This document shows positions 1 through 7,210 of a stretch of DNA of 17,435 bases, in pieces (the stretch's first letter is position 1; every line of letters begins with the position of its first letter). Origin of the DNA: Microcaldota archaeon. GTDB taxonomy: Archaea; Micrarchaeota; Micrarchaeia; Anstonellales; Bilamarchaeaceae. Made by a program: the position numbers and the translations under genes. Below the pieces are notes generated by a model, which worked only from the letters and a program-made list of their open reading frames with translations, had not been told where the DNA came from and made no database searches. The stretch is from assembly GCA_013425425.1 (NCBI GenBank), contig JACCLJ010000036.1, forward strand, positions 1-17,435. Reading direction: 5' to 3'.

Positions 1-45
1 CTCGCACCATGAGATTACCTTCTGGATCTCCTCTTTCGTGACCAT
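1..45 (-). CDS. 5' end of an unidentified gene, cut by window edge
   Basis: An ATG on the minus strand opens a frame that stays open for 15 codons to the window edge (reads MVTKEEIQKVISWCE). It starts 4 bp after the stop of the DRG GTPase gene. A GAGGT Shine-Dalgarno sequence overlaps that stop codon at a 6-nt spacing, so it is very probably the next gene of the same operon. Too little protein is visible to name a family. Confidence 0.6.
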   Translation of the reverse strand, partial: MVTKEEIQKVISWCE

Positions 46-49
46 GCCG

Positions 50-1141
50 CTACCTCTTTATTATCTGCAGAATATCATCGTCCGCAAGCACATGCTCGAG
101 CCCGACGCGCTGCGGCTGGTGCTTCACGCTCTTCCCCCACACAAGCGCATAGCGGAACTGCTTTTTCAGGTCGCGGTGAAGCTGTCCGCAGACACCGCCC
201 ACGGTCACGCCGCGCCTGAGGATCATCGGCTCCTCGATGTCCGCCTTCTCCCCGCGCCTTTTGGTATAGATATTGATGAAATCTAGCTTCTGGTATATCG
301 CATCCTTCAGGGCAGCAAGGTTCTGCCCCTTCTCGGCGGATATCGGTATGTAATCGAATGGAAGCTTTTTGCCGACCTTTCCGCCGACAAGGTCTATCTT
401 GTTGACGGTGATTATCACCGGTATGTAGACTCGGTTGCCCTCCACGACATCTATGAATCCGTCCACATCCACGTCATTCCTGAAAACCACGTCCGCATTG
501 TATATTCCATATTCCCCAAGCACCGCCTGCACCTCGCGTTCGCTTATTTTCGTAAGCTTTACCGTGGAATTCATGACAAGGCCGCCCTTCATCGTCTTCC
601 TGACGACGACATCCGGCGGCTTTGAGTTTATCCTGATGCCGAAGCCGTAAAGCTCCCTCTTTATTATCTCGTATTCCTTTTCCGCATTCGCGGCATCAAG
701 TATTATCATGAGGAGGTCCGCTGTCCTTGCAACGCCTATCACTTCCCTGCCCCTCCCGCGGCCGTCCTTTGCGCCTTCTATTATTCCGGGCAGGTCGAGA
801 ACCTGGATTTTCGCCTTGTTGTATTCCAATATGCCGGGGATGCATTTCAAAGTCGTGAAGGCATATGCCGCTGTCTTCGATTCCGCATGTGTAATCTTGT
901 TAAGAAGCGTTGACTTCCCCACGCTTGGCAGTCCCATTATCGCGACGGTCGCGTCCCCGCTCTTTTTTATGTCGAATCCGCCGCCCCCTTTTCCCGCCTT
1001 TATCCTGTGCGGTGATATCAGCTCGCGCTTGAGCTTCGCTATCTTCGCCTTCAGCTGGCCGAGATGGAATTCGGTGGCCTTGTTGACCTGGGTCTTCTTA
1101 ATCTCGTCCTCAAACTCGCGGATTCTTTCCTGCATTCCCAT
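50..1141 (-). CDS. DRG-family (Obg-like) GTPase with TGS domain
   Basis: A 363-aa protein matching the archaeal/eukaryotic DRG (developmentally regulated GTP-binding) family, which bind GTP and associate with translating ribosomes. Visible elements in order: a helical, basic N-terminus (1-60) with the glycine run KGGGG; the P-loop GLPSVGKST (70-78); FTTLKC as the G2 region (95-100); DLPG (116-119) followed by the Obg-type glycine-rich switch GAKDGRGRGRE; an inserted S5D2-like stretch (about 170-225); NKID (247-250) as G4; SAEKG (268-272) as G5; and a C-terminal TGS domain (about 288-363) ending HVLADDDILQIIKR. Length is normal for archaeal DRG. The start at 1141 has no clear Shine-Dalgarno; a second in-frame ATG lies two codons downstream. 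It lies 28 bp after the 311-aa gene, probably in the same operon. Confidence 0.95.
   Translation of the reverse strand: MGMQERIREFEDEIKKTQVNKATEFHLGQLKAKIAKLKRELISPHRIKAGKGGGGFDIKKSGDATVAIMGLPSVGKSTLLNKITHAESKTAAYAFTTLKCIPGILEYNKAKIQVLDLPGIIEGAKDGRGRGREVIGVARTADLLMIILDAANAEKEYEIIKRELYGFGIRINSKPPDVVVRKTMKGGLVMNSTVKLTKISEREVQAVLGEYGIYNADVVFRNDVDVDGFIDVVEGNRVYIPVIITVNKIDLVGGKVGKKLPFDYIPISAEKGQNLAALKDAIYQKLDFINIYTKRRGEKADIEEPMILRRGVTVGGVCGQLHRDLKKQFRYALVWGKSVKHQPQRVGLEHVLADDDILQIIKR
52..56 (-). promoter_or_regulatory. Shine-Dalgarno site overlapping the DRG stop codon
   Basis: The minus strand reads GAGGT six nucleotides before the ATG at 45. Its last T is the first base of the TAG stop of the DRG gene. 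This placement suggests translational coupling and supports the start of the partial gene at the edge. Confidence 0.6.
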
Positions 1142-1169
1142 TGGCTAATAACCCTGGATTCTAGAAAGG

Positions 1170-2105
1170 TCATATCCTGTATTTAACCTTTGCAGGCTGC
1201 GCCTTTTCTTCCTGCATCGGCAGCTTTTCAATGAGCTCGAGCTTCAGCGCCGGCGCATTCGGGCTCTTCTCCCTTCTCAGGGAGAGAAGCGAAAGCATGA
1301 AAAGATTGCCATCCATCGTTCCTTTTTCCTTGATGCCGCCGAGATGTCCTGCTTCTTCGGAGAATTTGGTGTTGTTTTTGGCAGCGAACAGAAGGTAGCC
1401 CCGTATTGCATTATTTGCAGCATCTATAAGCGGCTTGTCCTCCTTGCCGGACATCCCTTTCTTGTTTTCCACCATGTAGCCGAGAATCGTTTCGAAATCC
1501 TTGTTTTCAACCGCGGAATTCAGGTACATCTCAAAGCCGGGCCTGGCATAAAATGCGTTGAAGACGGCCGCTGTCACTGCAGCGGCATTTTTTTCAACAT
1601 ACGCTTTAACACTCCCGAATGAGCCGGCAAGCTTCTGGATTTCCTTCATCGCTTTCTTGTCCGCCTTCTTTGTTACGGTGCTGAGCGTCTTGTCTATGGT
1701 TGGTTGCGATATCGCGATGGTCATTATTTTTGTTTTCGGGACCGCTTCTGCAATCGGCTTCTCCTCTTTTGCCTTTTCTTTCTTCGGCTCCTTGGCCTTC
1801 TCTTCCTTGGCCTTTTCCTCCTTCTTCTTGCCTGCTTCCGGCTTTTTCTCCTCTTTCTTCTCTTTCGGAGCCGTTTCCTTTGCCTTTCCCTGCGCCTGCT
1901 CGTAGAGTTTTTTCGCAAGGTCCGCCTTTTTCTTCTGGAGGTCAAGCGCCCCGCTGTCCTTCGATGCTACCTGGCCCATGGCGGTCATTATCTTCGTCTG
2001 GATTGCCTGGACTGAATCCTCCGGCTTGACGACCACGCTTGTTGGGTATTTCTTCTTGTCCACGATTACTACGATTTTTCCGTTTTTGAGTGTTACATCA
2101 GCCAT
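1170..2105 (-). CDS. Lysine-rich orphan protein with low-complexity linker
   Basis: I do not recognise a family. The 311-aa product has three parts. The first is a short beta-like N-terminal domain (about 1-48, VTLKNGKIVVIVDKKKYP). The second is a highly charged Lys/Glu/Ala/Pro linker (about 72-118, repeated KEEKAK-type units). The third is a soluble, probably helical C-terminal domain (about 125-311). No signal peptide or membrane segment is visible. The start at 2105 is well supported: GGTGAT sits 5 nt upstream and overlaps the stop of the 1019-aa gene. That suggests translational coupling and a shared role with its two upstream neighbours. The linker resembles flexible tethers on nucleic-acid-associated or scaffold proteins, but that is inference. 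Confidence 0.85.
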   Translation of the reverse strand: MADVTLKNGKIVVIVDKKKYPTSVVVKPEDSVQAIQTKIMTAMGQVASKDSGALDLQKKKADLAKKLYEQAQGKAKETAPKEKKEEKKPEAGKKKEEKAKEEKAKEPKKEKAKEEKPIAEAVPKTKIMTIAISQPTIDKTLSTVTKKADKKAMKEIQKLAGSFGSVKAYVEKNAAAVTAAVFNAFYARPGFEMYLNSAVENKDFETILGYMVENKKGMSGKEDKPLIDAANNAIRGYLLFAAKNNTKFSEEAGHLGGIKEKGTMDGNLFMLSLLSLRREKSPNAPALKLELIEKLPMQEEKAQPAKVKYRI

Positions 2106-2110
2106 TAAGA

Positions 2111-2116
2111 ATCACC
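2111..2116 (-). promoter_or_regulatory. Strong Shine-Dalgarno site overlapping upstream stop
   Basis: The minus strand reads GGTGAT 5 nt before the ATG at 2105. It is a direct match to the consensus complementary to the 3' end of archaeal 16S rRNA. The first G is also the last base of the TAG stop of the 1019-aa gene, so translation of the two genes is likely coupled. Confidence 0.75.
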
Positions 2117-5100
2117 TATTTGGATTTCCCAGGCAGTTTTGCAATCATGTTTATTATCGAGCTGTCAAGCGGACCCATGTTGTCCACGATCGGCTCTTTA
2201 GTCGTTTCATCCAGTGCTATCCCGTATTTGTTTTTCAGGTCGGCAAGGGCGTTTTCCCCTTTCTCTTTCGCTTCGGCTATGAGTTTAAGGAGGGAATCGT
2301 GCACTGCAGCCACTATCTCCTCATCACTGTACCCTTTTCCCACCGCTTTCTTGTAGAATTTGTTGTTTGCAAGGGATTCGATCCTTACATCAACGAATGC
2401 AAGAAGGTCCTTGCTCTTCTCCTTCAGCTCTGCCGGGATTTCCACTTCCTCCTTTTTGGCGCCTTTTTCCGCGGGGATAAGCCCGCCTCTCGGGATTATT
2501 TCTGTAGGCAGCAGCGAGCTTGGCGCTGTCTTTATCCCTTTCTTGTAAATGCCTTTTTTCTCAAGCGCGAATACCTGCGTATTCAGGAAGTTATAGACGC
2601 CTGGATAGGCGTAGCCGCCCTTCTTGCTCTTGTAAGTCTCCAGATTCGATTCCGAAAGCGCGAAATGCTCAGTTGCGCCAAAGCCATCAGCAACCTTCCC
2701 GCCGTTGTCTATAAGCCATCCCAGCATCCCAGCCTCCTTGCTTTCTTTTTCGCCAAGCTTCGAAGGATTGGAGTATTTCAGGATGAAACTCATGGTGTCC
2801 TCGTCTGCCGTCATTTTCGGATAGATATCCATAAGGCTTTCCTCGCCTATCCATACCCAGTAATGGAATTCCTTGATCTCGCCTTTTTCGTTCTTGAATT
2901 TCGACTCGCCGCTTACTATTCCCTTGTGCGGATCGTTCTCTTCGGTCATCTCCCCTTTCGCAACTCCGTATGCGAGCATGACAAGGCCGAAAACATCGCC
3001 GTATATCGCTTCTTTGGATTTTATCTTGTATGCATTGAGATTCGCCTGAGCTGTTGTGTCTTTTTTGTAGAGTGCAGCGATGTCTTCGTACTCGGTAAAT
3101 TCCTTGCCGTATTTTACCGCATACTGGTCAAGGACGTCCATGAGTGAACTTTCCACCATCGGAACCGAGAGAACCATCGCATCGAGTTTCTTCTTTTTAT
3201 CGGCCCAAGACATCGTCTTCGCATCAGCGAGCAGGACTGCGGCATAATCATTTGCCATGGAACGCGGGAGCGTTCCCCCCATTATAAGGCTCCACATGCT
3301 TACGAAATCTTTCTCCTGCTCCATGAACTTCGTCGCATATTTGTTTTCTATGTCCAGCGCATTGCAGAACTGCGATATGTAATTCTGGCCTGCGGTTACC
3401 ATGTATCCTTTCTTGTTCCATTCTGCTATCTTGTCCGCGACGAGCTTTTCGGGCTCAACTTTGCTCGTCTTCGCCGCCTTCATCAGGTCATCTAGAAGTA
3501 CCTTGAATTTCTCCGGCTTTATTATCAGCCCGCTCGCATCGAGCACCTGCGTTTTCAATGCCTCGGCATTTGCAGGCTGCTTTCCAAGAAGGAATTGCAC
3601 GGCTTTTGGCGTGGGATAATGCGCTGCCAACGCATTCAGCGCTCTTTTGCCATCGTCGGTGCCGAAATAGAAAGATATGGACTCGTCCGATATCGGGTAT
3701 TCTATGCCAAAATTCTTCTTGAAGTCCTTTTTGAAATCTGCAGCAGCCTGCTTTTCCTTGTAACCGGCGTATTTCGTATAGCCCCAGTAGATGGCATAAA
3801 TGCCGCCGGCTATGGCACCTGCCACGAGCAGCTGCTTGCCTACGTTCCACGTCGCGCTTTTTCTTATCCTCCATTTGCTTTCCGTCTTTCCTGCTTCGCC
3901 TAACCATGCGCTCCCGAATTCCGCCCACGGAACTCCGATTTTTTCTACGGCTATTGCTTGCCATTTCCAATAGGCATATTCCTTTATCTTGCTCCACTTC
4001 ACGTTCTGGAACAGGTAACGGGCGTTTTTCGCACGCTTGCCAGCTTCGACTTCTATCTGCTTGTCAATCTGCATCTCGGCCATTTCCAGAAGCATGGTGC
4101 GGGCCTCGAACATGGTCTTGAATTCGTTTCTCATGCTCTTCAGGTTTTCGAGTGTTTTCTTTGCCGCCACTTCCCCCTCGCCGCCGATCTCCCCGAGCTT
4201 GCCCATGAATGTGTTCAGGTCGTTCGACTCTTCCAGCAGCACCTTCATCCAGTCGGGCATGTTGGCTTGCATGTTTTCGTGCCTGATAGACTCGAACAGG
4301 GCATCATCCAGGGTCTTGGTGCCTTTTACGACATCCAGAAAAGCGTATTTCAGCAAATCGCTATCCATCTTTGCGGCTATCTCGTCCTCCAGTGCAAAAG
4401 CGCGGTCCTTCAGATAATCTGCGCTTACGAGATATTCCCCGCTTATCTTGCTGCTTTTTCTTTTGTGGAGCTCTATAAGGAGGCTGGTCTCCTCAAGCAG
4501 GGTCATCGGCTTTTTCAGCTCTTCGAGCTTAAGCAATTTTATCGTAGCGGCAAGAGGCGCTTTTCCTTCCTTGTTTTCTATGATGCCGACTATCCGCATC
4601 ATTTCGTCTTCATTTAGTTTGGATGCGCCAAGCTTTCCGTAATCAGACAGATACTTCTCTGTTTTCTTAAGTTTCTTCAGGGTGTCGCTAACGGTGCTGA
4701 CTGCGGTGGTTGCCCAGCCGCCTTTTTTGCCTTCGGCGATTGCCTGCGCCTTAAGCAGTTCCCATGCGTCCGGCCTGCGGCCCGCGAGTTTCATGAGGAT
4801 TTTGCCGAGGGCTTCCGCTTCCTCGCCTTTGGCATTTTTTGTCAGCTGCTCCTGCACGGCAAGCATGATTTTGACTACGTCTTCCGCCTCTGCGTTTTTT
4901 TCCAGCGCAGTGGCGCATTTTTTCATGAGGCTCTTGAGGTCGTTGGATTCGGTTGTGATGGGGGCGTATGCGTCGACCTTTTTAGTCAGGTCTTCGAATT
5001 TTTTCTTCTTTTGCTCTTCACCTATTTTTTTCAAAGCGTCCTCGTCCTTGATTTTCTGCGCTTCAGTCTTTTTCCATTCTTTATACAAATCCTTATTTTT

Positions 5101-5175
5101 CTCCTTCTTAGGAACGGCCCCTTTCTTGCTTACCTCTTCGGCTTCTTCGGGTGCTTCTTTGATTTTTTGAACCAT
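2116..5175 (-). CDS. Large orphan protein with one central membrane segment
   Basis: A 1019-aa product that I cannot assign to a family. Residues 1-70 are extremely Lys/Glu-rich and probably coiled. Residues 75-440 look almost entirely helical, with no catalytic motif that I can see. A Trp/Tyr-rich stretch (about 393-425) leads to a single hydrophobic segment, about 446-466 (LLVAGAIAGGIYAIYWGY), bounded by basic residues. Residues 470-1019 form a second soluble region with mixed helix and strand, including an aromatic patch FHYWVWIGEESL. No N-terminal signal peptide is present, so the helical half may be cytoplasmic and the C-terminal half across the membrane, or the reverse. The start at 5175 follows the 645-aa gene by 44 bp. 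Its ribosome site is weak (GTGAT only 3 nt away), and a TTTTAAAAA box lies at 5209-5217, so a secondary promoter is possible. Functionally unknown. Confidence 0.85.
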   Translation of the reverse strand: MVQKIKEAPEEAEEVSKKGAVPKKEKNKDLYKEWKKTEAQKIKDEDALKKIGEEQKKKKFEDLTKKVDAYAPITTESNDLKSLMKKCATALEKNAEAEDVVKIMLAVQEQLTKNAKGEEAEALGKILMKLAGRRPDAWELLKAQAIAEGKKGGWATTAVSTVSDTLKKLKKTEKYLSDYGKLGASKLNEDEMMRIVGIIENKEGKAPLAATIKLLKLEELKKPMTLLEETSLLIELHKRKSSKISGEYLVSADYLKDRAFALEDEIAAKMDSDLLKYAFLDVVKGTKTLDDALFESIRHENMQANMPDWMKVLLEESNDLNTFMGKLGEIGGEGEVAAKKTLENLKSMRNEFKTMFEARTMLLEMAEMQIDKQIEVEAGKRAKNARYLFQNVKWSKIKEYAYWKWQAIAVEKIGVPWAEFGSAWLGEAGKTESKWRIRKSATWNVGKQLLVAGAIAGGIYAIYWGYTKYAGYKEKQAAADFKKDFKKNFGIEYPISDESISFYFGTDDGKRALNALAAHYPTPKAVQFLLGKQPANAEALKTQVLDASGLIIKPEKFKVLLDDLMKAAKTSKVEPEKLVADKIAEWNKKGYMVTAGQNYISQFCNALDIENKYATKFMEQEKDFVSMWSLIMGGTLPRSMANDYAAVLLADAKTMSWADKKKKLDAMVLSVPMVESSLMDVLDQYAVKYGKEFTEYEDIAALYKKDTTAQANLNAYKIKSKEAIYGDVFGLVMLAYGVAKGEMTEENDPHKGIVSGESKFKNEKGEIKEFHYWVWIGEESLMDIYPKMTADEDTMSFILKYSNPSKLGEKESKEAGMLGWLIDNGGKVADGFGATEHFALSESNLETYKSKKGGYAYPGVYNFLNTQVFALEKKGIYKKGIKTAPSSLLPTEIIPRGGLIPAEKGAKKEEVEIPAELKEKSKDLLAFVDVRIESLANNKFYKKAVGKGYSDEEIVAAVHDSLLKLIAEAKEKGENALADLKNKYGIALDETTKEPIVDNMGPLDSSIINMIAKLPGKSK

Positions 5176-5219
5176 ACCATCACATCCATAAATATTATCT
5201 TTCGACCATTTTTAAAACG

Positions 5220-7157
5220 TTATTCTTCGTGGATTTTATCCAATATTTCATCTTCTCCGGAGATTGCGAGCGAAACGCCGAGCATGTTCATGACCGCATC
5301 CGCCTCCTTCGACTCCGTGAGTTTCTCCATCATGCCCTCATATTTCTGCTGCTCCTTGTAAAGCTTTGCCCTTATGAAGTTCGACAGCGGGACGAAGCCG
5401 GCGTGTATGCCGCCCATGAATATGCCGAGCTTTATCCAGTGGTCGAACGGCGCTTTTTTATAGGCGGATTTGTATTCCGGCAGAAGCTCTATCAGGACGT
5501 TCCTTGTCGCCTTGCCGGTTATGCTCTCCCCTTCTGCAAGCACTACGCTGCTTTCCTTGAGCGCCTTCTCCTCTTTCACAATCTTCTGGACTATATCCTT
5601 CCAGCTGGTTTTCCCTTCTTTCAGAAGCTTGAGAAGCGCCTGCTGGGGCTTCTTTTCGAATGAGAAGCAAGAGTATAAAATCGCATCAACCGCGTATTTC
5701 TCGGAGGCGCCCAGCTTTGCGGCGCTCATGAGGTCGGACAGCTCCCGTACTGTCTGGAAATCTATAGTCGGAACTAGCTCCTTGTAGAACTGAACTACCA
5801 TCTGCTTCTGGAATTTCTGCTTTGAGAACATGCTCAGGCCGTCCTGAAGGGAGATAAAATCATTGACGAATTCCTTCCCCTTCTTTGCCGCTGCCTTTGC
5901 GCCTTTCGGAAGGGGGTTTTTGAGGAGATAATTCTTCATGAGCTCCGCGCTTATCTCCTTCTTATCTGCGGATTCTGCCATTTCGTAGAAAACCTTCTTC
6001 AGTCCGCCCTTTTCCTTCGCGAGCTTGAAAAGATGCTCCTGCTCGTTTGCGCTTAATTCGGTCATCGCCTTTACCATAAGGTCTTTTTCCACCGCAGTTA
6101 TGACCTTGCCCGTCTGCTCTCCTGCTTTTATGGCTGCTGCGGCATCCCTTCCCACCCATTTCGCGCCGGTTTTGACTGCGAAGCTTCCGATGAAGGTGAC
6201 GTCCAGGCCAACGAACGCAACGTCAATGCTTAGCCATGCCCAGTCCTTCCACGTGCTTTCATAATCCTTCTTGGCGGTTTCGAGCTCCCCTATCTCGTAT
6301 TCCAGCCAGCTTCTTTCCTCCACGGAAAGCGTGGCTATATTTTTCTTAAGCAGCGCCTGCTTCGCTTGTATTTCCTTCTCGATTTCCTTTTTGAATTCAT
6401 ACTTGTCCTTCATGTGCTTTACGTCAACGCCAAGTGAATAGACGGAGCCCACCACAGGAATCATCACTATGAATAGTTCAAGAAGCTCCAGTTTTTCCTC
6501 TTTGGAGAGTTCCTTTTTCGCTCCTGTGATTAAGCCGTATTCGGCAAGGGGGTTCTTCAGGCCCTGGATTATTTCGAGCTCCTCGGCCGGAGACGGCATG
6601 GGCCCTTTGATGGCCGATATTGACGGCGTTTCCTCAAGAAGCTTTTTCTCCTTGTATTTATCCATCTGCTCCTGGAGTTCCGGGTCTATCTGGAGCGGAA
6701 CCGGCTCCGGTTTCTTCCAGCCGATGCGCTCCTCCACGCTTTCCACGGTCGCCTGGAATGCACCGCCCTGCAGCAGGAAGAGGTAGTCGTAATCCTTGTT
6801 TCCTATGAAAACCCCGTAAAAATCGCCTTTTTCTATCTCTGCGTCAAGCTTGCCTTTCTTCCCCATTATCTCGTTCGCGTTATAGAGCAGGTTGAGTGCC
6901 GCGGTCGTAGCACCATTTCCAAGAATGCGCAACGCGAGTATCGCGTCTTCGTCGTTCAGCGTTTTCGGAATGTCAAATTCCTCGCGGTACCATGCGAGGT
7001 CCTCGTACCACGTTTTTATCTCTTTTTTGAGAGAGGATGCCTTTTCCAGTATTTGCAGTTCGGGAGTGGCTTCTTTTTTTGGCGTGACCTTCATCTTCGC
7101 GGGGGCTTCCTCTACTGCTTTCTCTGCCACCTTCTGAGCCATGCCCCCGTTCGTCAT
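5220..7157 (-). CDS. Orphan protein with paired hydrophobic segments
   Basis: A 645-aa product that I do not recognise. The N-terminal 40 residues are Lys/Glu/Ala/Pro-rich, like those of its operon neighbours. Two hydrophobic segments stand out: about 225-244 (LELFIVMIPVVGSVYSLG) and about 306-327 (AWLSIDVAFVGLDVTFIGSF). They are separated by a charged coiled-coil-like stretch (about 248-302). A weaker apolar patch follows near 580-600 (IKLGIFMGGIHAGFVPL). The rest is helical. The IPVVG plus later hydrophobic pair loosely recalls pre-toxin or membrane-hairpin regions, but no toxin domain follows. I chose the ATG at 7157 because it sits 27 bp from the TTTAAA box, as in the other leaderless genes here; the ATG at 7142 is the alternative. 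It is the first gene of the minus-strand block and is divergent from pyrG. Confidence 0.85.
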   Translation of the reverse strand: MTNGGMAQKVAEKAVEEAPAKMKVTPKKEATPELQILEKASSLKKEIKTWYEDLAWYREEFDIPKTLNDEDAILALRILGNGATTAALNLLYNANEIMGKKGKLDAEIEKGDFYGVFIGNKDYDYLFLLQGGAFQATVESVEERIGWKKPEPVPLQIDPELQEQMDKYKEKKLLEETPSISAIKGPMPSPAEELEIIQGLKNPLAEYGLITGAKKELSKEEKLELLELFIVMIPVVGSVYSLGVDVKHMKDKYEFKKEIEKEIQAKQALLKKNIATLSVEERSWLEYEIGELETAKKDYESTWKDWAWLSIDVAFVGLDVTFIGSFAVKTGAKWVGRDAAAAIKAGEQTGKVITAVEKDLMVKAMTELSANEQEHLFKLAKEKGGLKKVFYEMAESADKKEISAELMKNYLLKNPLPKGAKAAAKKGKEFVNDFISLQDGLSMFSKQKFQKQMVVQFYKELVPTIDFQTVRELSDLMSAAKLGASEKYAVDAILYSCFSFEKKPQQALLKLLKEGKTSWKDIVQKIVKEEKALKESSVVLAEGESITGKATRNVLIELLPEYKSAYKKAPFDHWIKLGIFMGGIHAGFVPLSNFIRAKLYKEQQKYEGMMEKLTESKEADAVMNMLGVSLAISGEDEILDKIHEE

Positions 7158-7181
7158 GAATAAGTTGGGACGGATTAATTA

Positions 7182-7187
7182 TTTAAA
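7182..7187. promoter_or_regulatory. Shared palindromic TATA box for two divergent genes
   Basis: TTTAAA is its own reverse complement. Its centre (7184.5) is 26.5 bp from the pyrG ATG at 7211 and 27.5 bp from the ATG of the minus-strand gene at 7157. Archaeal TATA boxes sit about 25-27 bp upstream of transcription starts. One box therefore could drive two divergent, leaderless transcripts. Neither gene has a Shine-Dalgarno sequence before its start. Confidence 0.65.
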
Positions 7188-7210
7188 ACCCTATCTAACA
7201 TCTATATCCC

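Noticed and set aside
1724..1945. Arg/Lys-rich 73-codon frame (protamine-like)
   Set aside because: It is the shifted frame of the Lys/Glu low-complexity linker of the 311-aa gene, where AAG/GAG-type codons read as Arg/Lys in another frame.
1978..3147. 389-codon plus-strand frame opposite the 1019-aa and 311-aa genes
   Set aside because: It crosses the junction between two genes linked by an overlapping stop and Shine-Dalgarno on the other strand. Its translation has no domain-like pattern.
3488..3997. 169-codon minus-strand frame inside the 1019-aa gene
   Set aside because: It is an out-of-frame shadow on the same strand as a continuous long gene, with no start signal, and I saw no evidence of a frameshift.
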